In this document: piece after piece, positions 63,370 through 64,000 of the stretch
Layout: each line of letters starts with the position of its first letter
How positions within the stretch are numbered: the first letter of the stretch is position 1
NCBI RefSeq assembly: GCF_014174215.1
Contig: NZ_JABEQL010000008.1
Coordinates: 1 to 64,000 of the forward strand
Direction: 5' to 3'
DNA length: 64,000 nucleotides
DNA from: Gluconacetobacter tumulicola
GTDB taxonomy: Bacteria > Pseudomonadota > Alphaproteobacteria > Acetobacterales > Acetobacteraceae
Notes under the pieces: model-generated
What the model was told of the DNA's origin: nothing
What the model saw: the letters and a program-made list of their open reading frames with translations, nothing else
The model's database searches: none
Made by a program: the position numbers and the translations under genes

Positions 63370-64000
63370 TCACTCGATCCCGACGGGGCGGCTGAGCAGG
63401 CGGTCGCGGGCTTCGTTCAGGCCGATATCGCCGGCCAGCAGCAGCGACATCGTTTCGATCACCGGCACGGCGATGCCATGGGCGCGGGCCAGGGCGAGGA
63501 TTGCGGGGGCGGTGGCGACGCCCTCGGCGACGGTGGTGCGGCTGCCCAGGATCGCGGCCAGTGATTCGCCCCTTCCCAGTGCCAGGCCCAGGCTGAAATT
63601 GCGCGACGATGGGCCGGTGCAGGTCAGGATGAGGTCGCCGACGCCCGCCAGGCCCGAGAGGGTGGAGGCGCGGCCGCCCAGCCCCAGCGCCAGCCGGCCC
63701 AGTTCGGCCAGGCCGCGCGTGATCAGCGAGGCCCGGGCGTTTTCGCCCAGGCCGGCGCCGATGGTGGCGCCGGCGGCGATGGCGATGACATTCTTCGCCG
63801 CCCCGCCGACCTGCACGCCGATCGCGTCGTCACTGGCGTACAGGCGGAAGGTCGGCGTGGTCAGGTGATCGGCCAGGGTGCGGGCCAGCGTCAGGTCGGT
63901 GCAGGCCAGGACGGCGGCGGTGGGCAGGCCCTGTGCGACTTCATGCGCGAAATTGGGGCCGGAGAGCACCGCGCGCGGCAGGTCGGGATAGCGGTCCGCG
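63370..64000 (-). CDS. gpsA: NAD(P)+ glycerol-3-phosphate dehydrogenase, 3' part (runs off window end)
   Basis: The C-terminal ~210 residues are visible: VLSGPNFAHEVAQGLPTAAV, the catalytic lysine in GVQVGGAAKNVIAIAAG, ITRGLAELGRL, GLAGVGDLILTCTGPSSRN and a C-terminal VIETMSLLLAGDIG. GpsA reduces dihydroxyacetone phosphate to glycerol-3-phosphate for phospholipid synthesis. The N-terminal Rossmann part is outside the window. Confidence 0.96.
   Translation of the reverse strand, partial: ADRYPDLPRAVLSGPNFAHEVAQGLPTAAVLACTDLTLARTLADHLTTPTFRLYASDDAIGVQVGGAAKNVIAIAAGATIGAGLGENARASLITRGLAELGRLALGLGGRASTLSGLAGVGDLILTCTGPSSRNFSLGLALGRGESLAAILGSRTTVAEGVATAPAILALARAHGIAVPVIETMSLLLAGDIGLNEARDRLLSRPVGIE

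Overview
The window looks like a chromosomal segment of a GC-rich alphaproteobacterium, most likely an acetic acid bacterium (Acetobacteraceae). This rests on the strong GC bias of nearly all genes, the coxA-like/ctaB/coxF-like remnant of an alphaproteobacterial cytochrome oxidase operon, a PmtA-type phospholipid methyltransferase, and housekeeping genes of alphaproteobacterial type (glnD, mutS, murJ, uvrB, gshB). No rRNA, tRNA or CRISPR array was seen. The organism assignment is inference from gene content, not from a marker gene.

Layout. 1-1.5 kb is a graveyard of insertion sequences: the start of an IS5-type transposase, a possible second IS end, and an IS66 transposase fragment fused to a frameshifted pRiA4b ORF-3-like gene. 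1.5-4.7 kb holds an M3 oligoendopeptidase and an ABC1/UbiB-type kinase. 5.1-10.8 kb is the most interesting block. It contains an RpfC-type hybrid sensor kinase (membrane domain, HisKA, HATPase, receiver, HPt), a DSF synthase (RpfF) gene converging on it, and, directly upstream of the kinase, a response regulator built as REC-PAS-GGDEF-EAL rather than the REC-HD-GYP of classical RpfG. This reads as a complete diffusible-signal-factor quorum-sensing circuit wired straight to cyclic-di-GMP. 11-17.6 kb carries an ExoX-like exonuclease, uvrB, an aldose epimerase, greB, gshB and pmtA.

17.8-20.2 kb encodes a CoxI-like protein that has lost most active-site ligands but kept both low-spin heme ligands, followed by ctaB and a CoxF-like peptide. 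20.2-21.7 kb encodes a fusion of a low-complexity N-terminus to a shortened, catalytically damaged IS256-type transposase domain. 21.8-24.5 kb has a membrane protein and a carotenoid oxygenase in an overlapping pair, divergent from a TetR regulator with a clear palindromic operator. 24.5-28.1 kb has two coupled genes of unknown role. 28.3-29.4 kb is a nitronate monooxygenase.

29.4-34.6 kb is a compact six-gene, one-strand array: an unknown protein, two YbjQ/UPF0145-type proteins, TelA, a small membrane-anchored Gly-rich protein and a glutathionylspermidine-synthase-like ATP-grasp ligase. It resembles envelope or toxic-agent stress modules. 34.9-41.1 kb carries a Tim44-like protein, PmbA/TldE, an M16 protease, threonine synthase and a royal-jelly/yellow-family beta-propeller protein. 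41.8-43.9 kb has a cupin and an AT-rich, probably acquired acyltransferase. 44.1-51 kb has an M32 carboxypeptidase, a TPR-glycosyltransferase-like protein, an MFS transporter, ChrA and a VIT1/CCC1 transporter. 51.3-60.7 kb has glnD, a MITE-like inverted-repeat element, mutS, murJ, a glutathione peroxidase and a NupC transporter. The window ends with a secreted M20 peptidase, a frameshifted HExxH membrane protein and the 3' part of gpsA.
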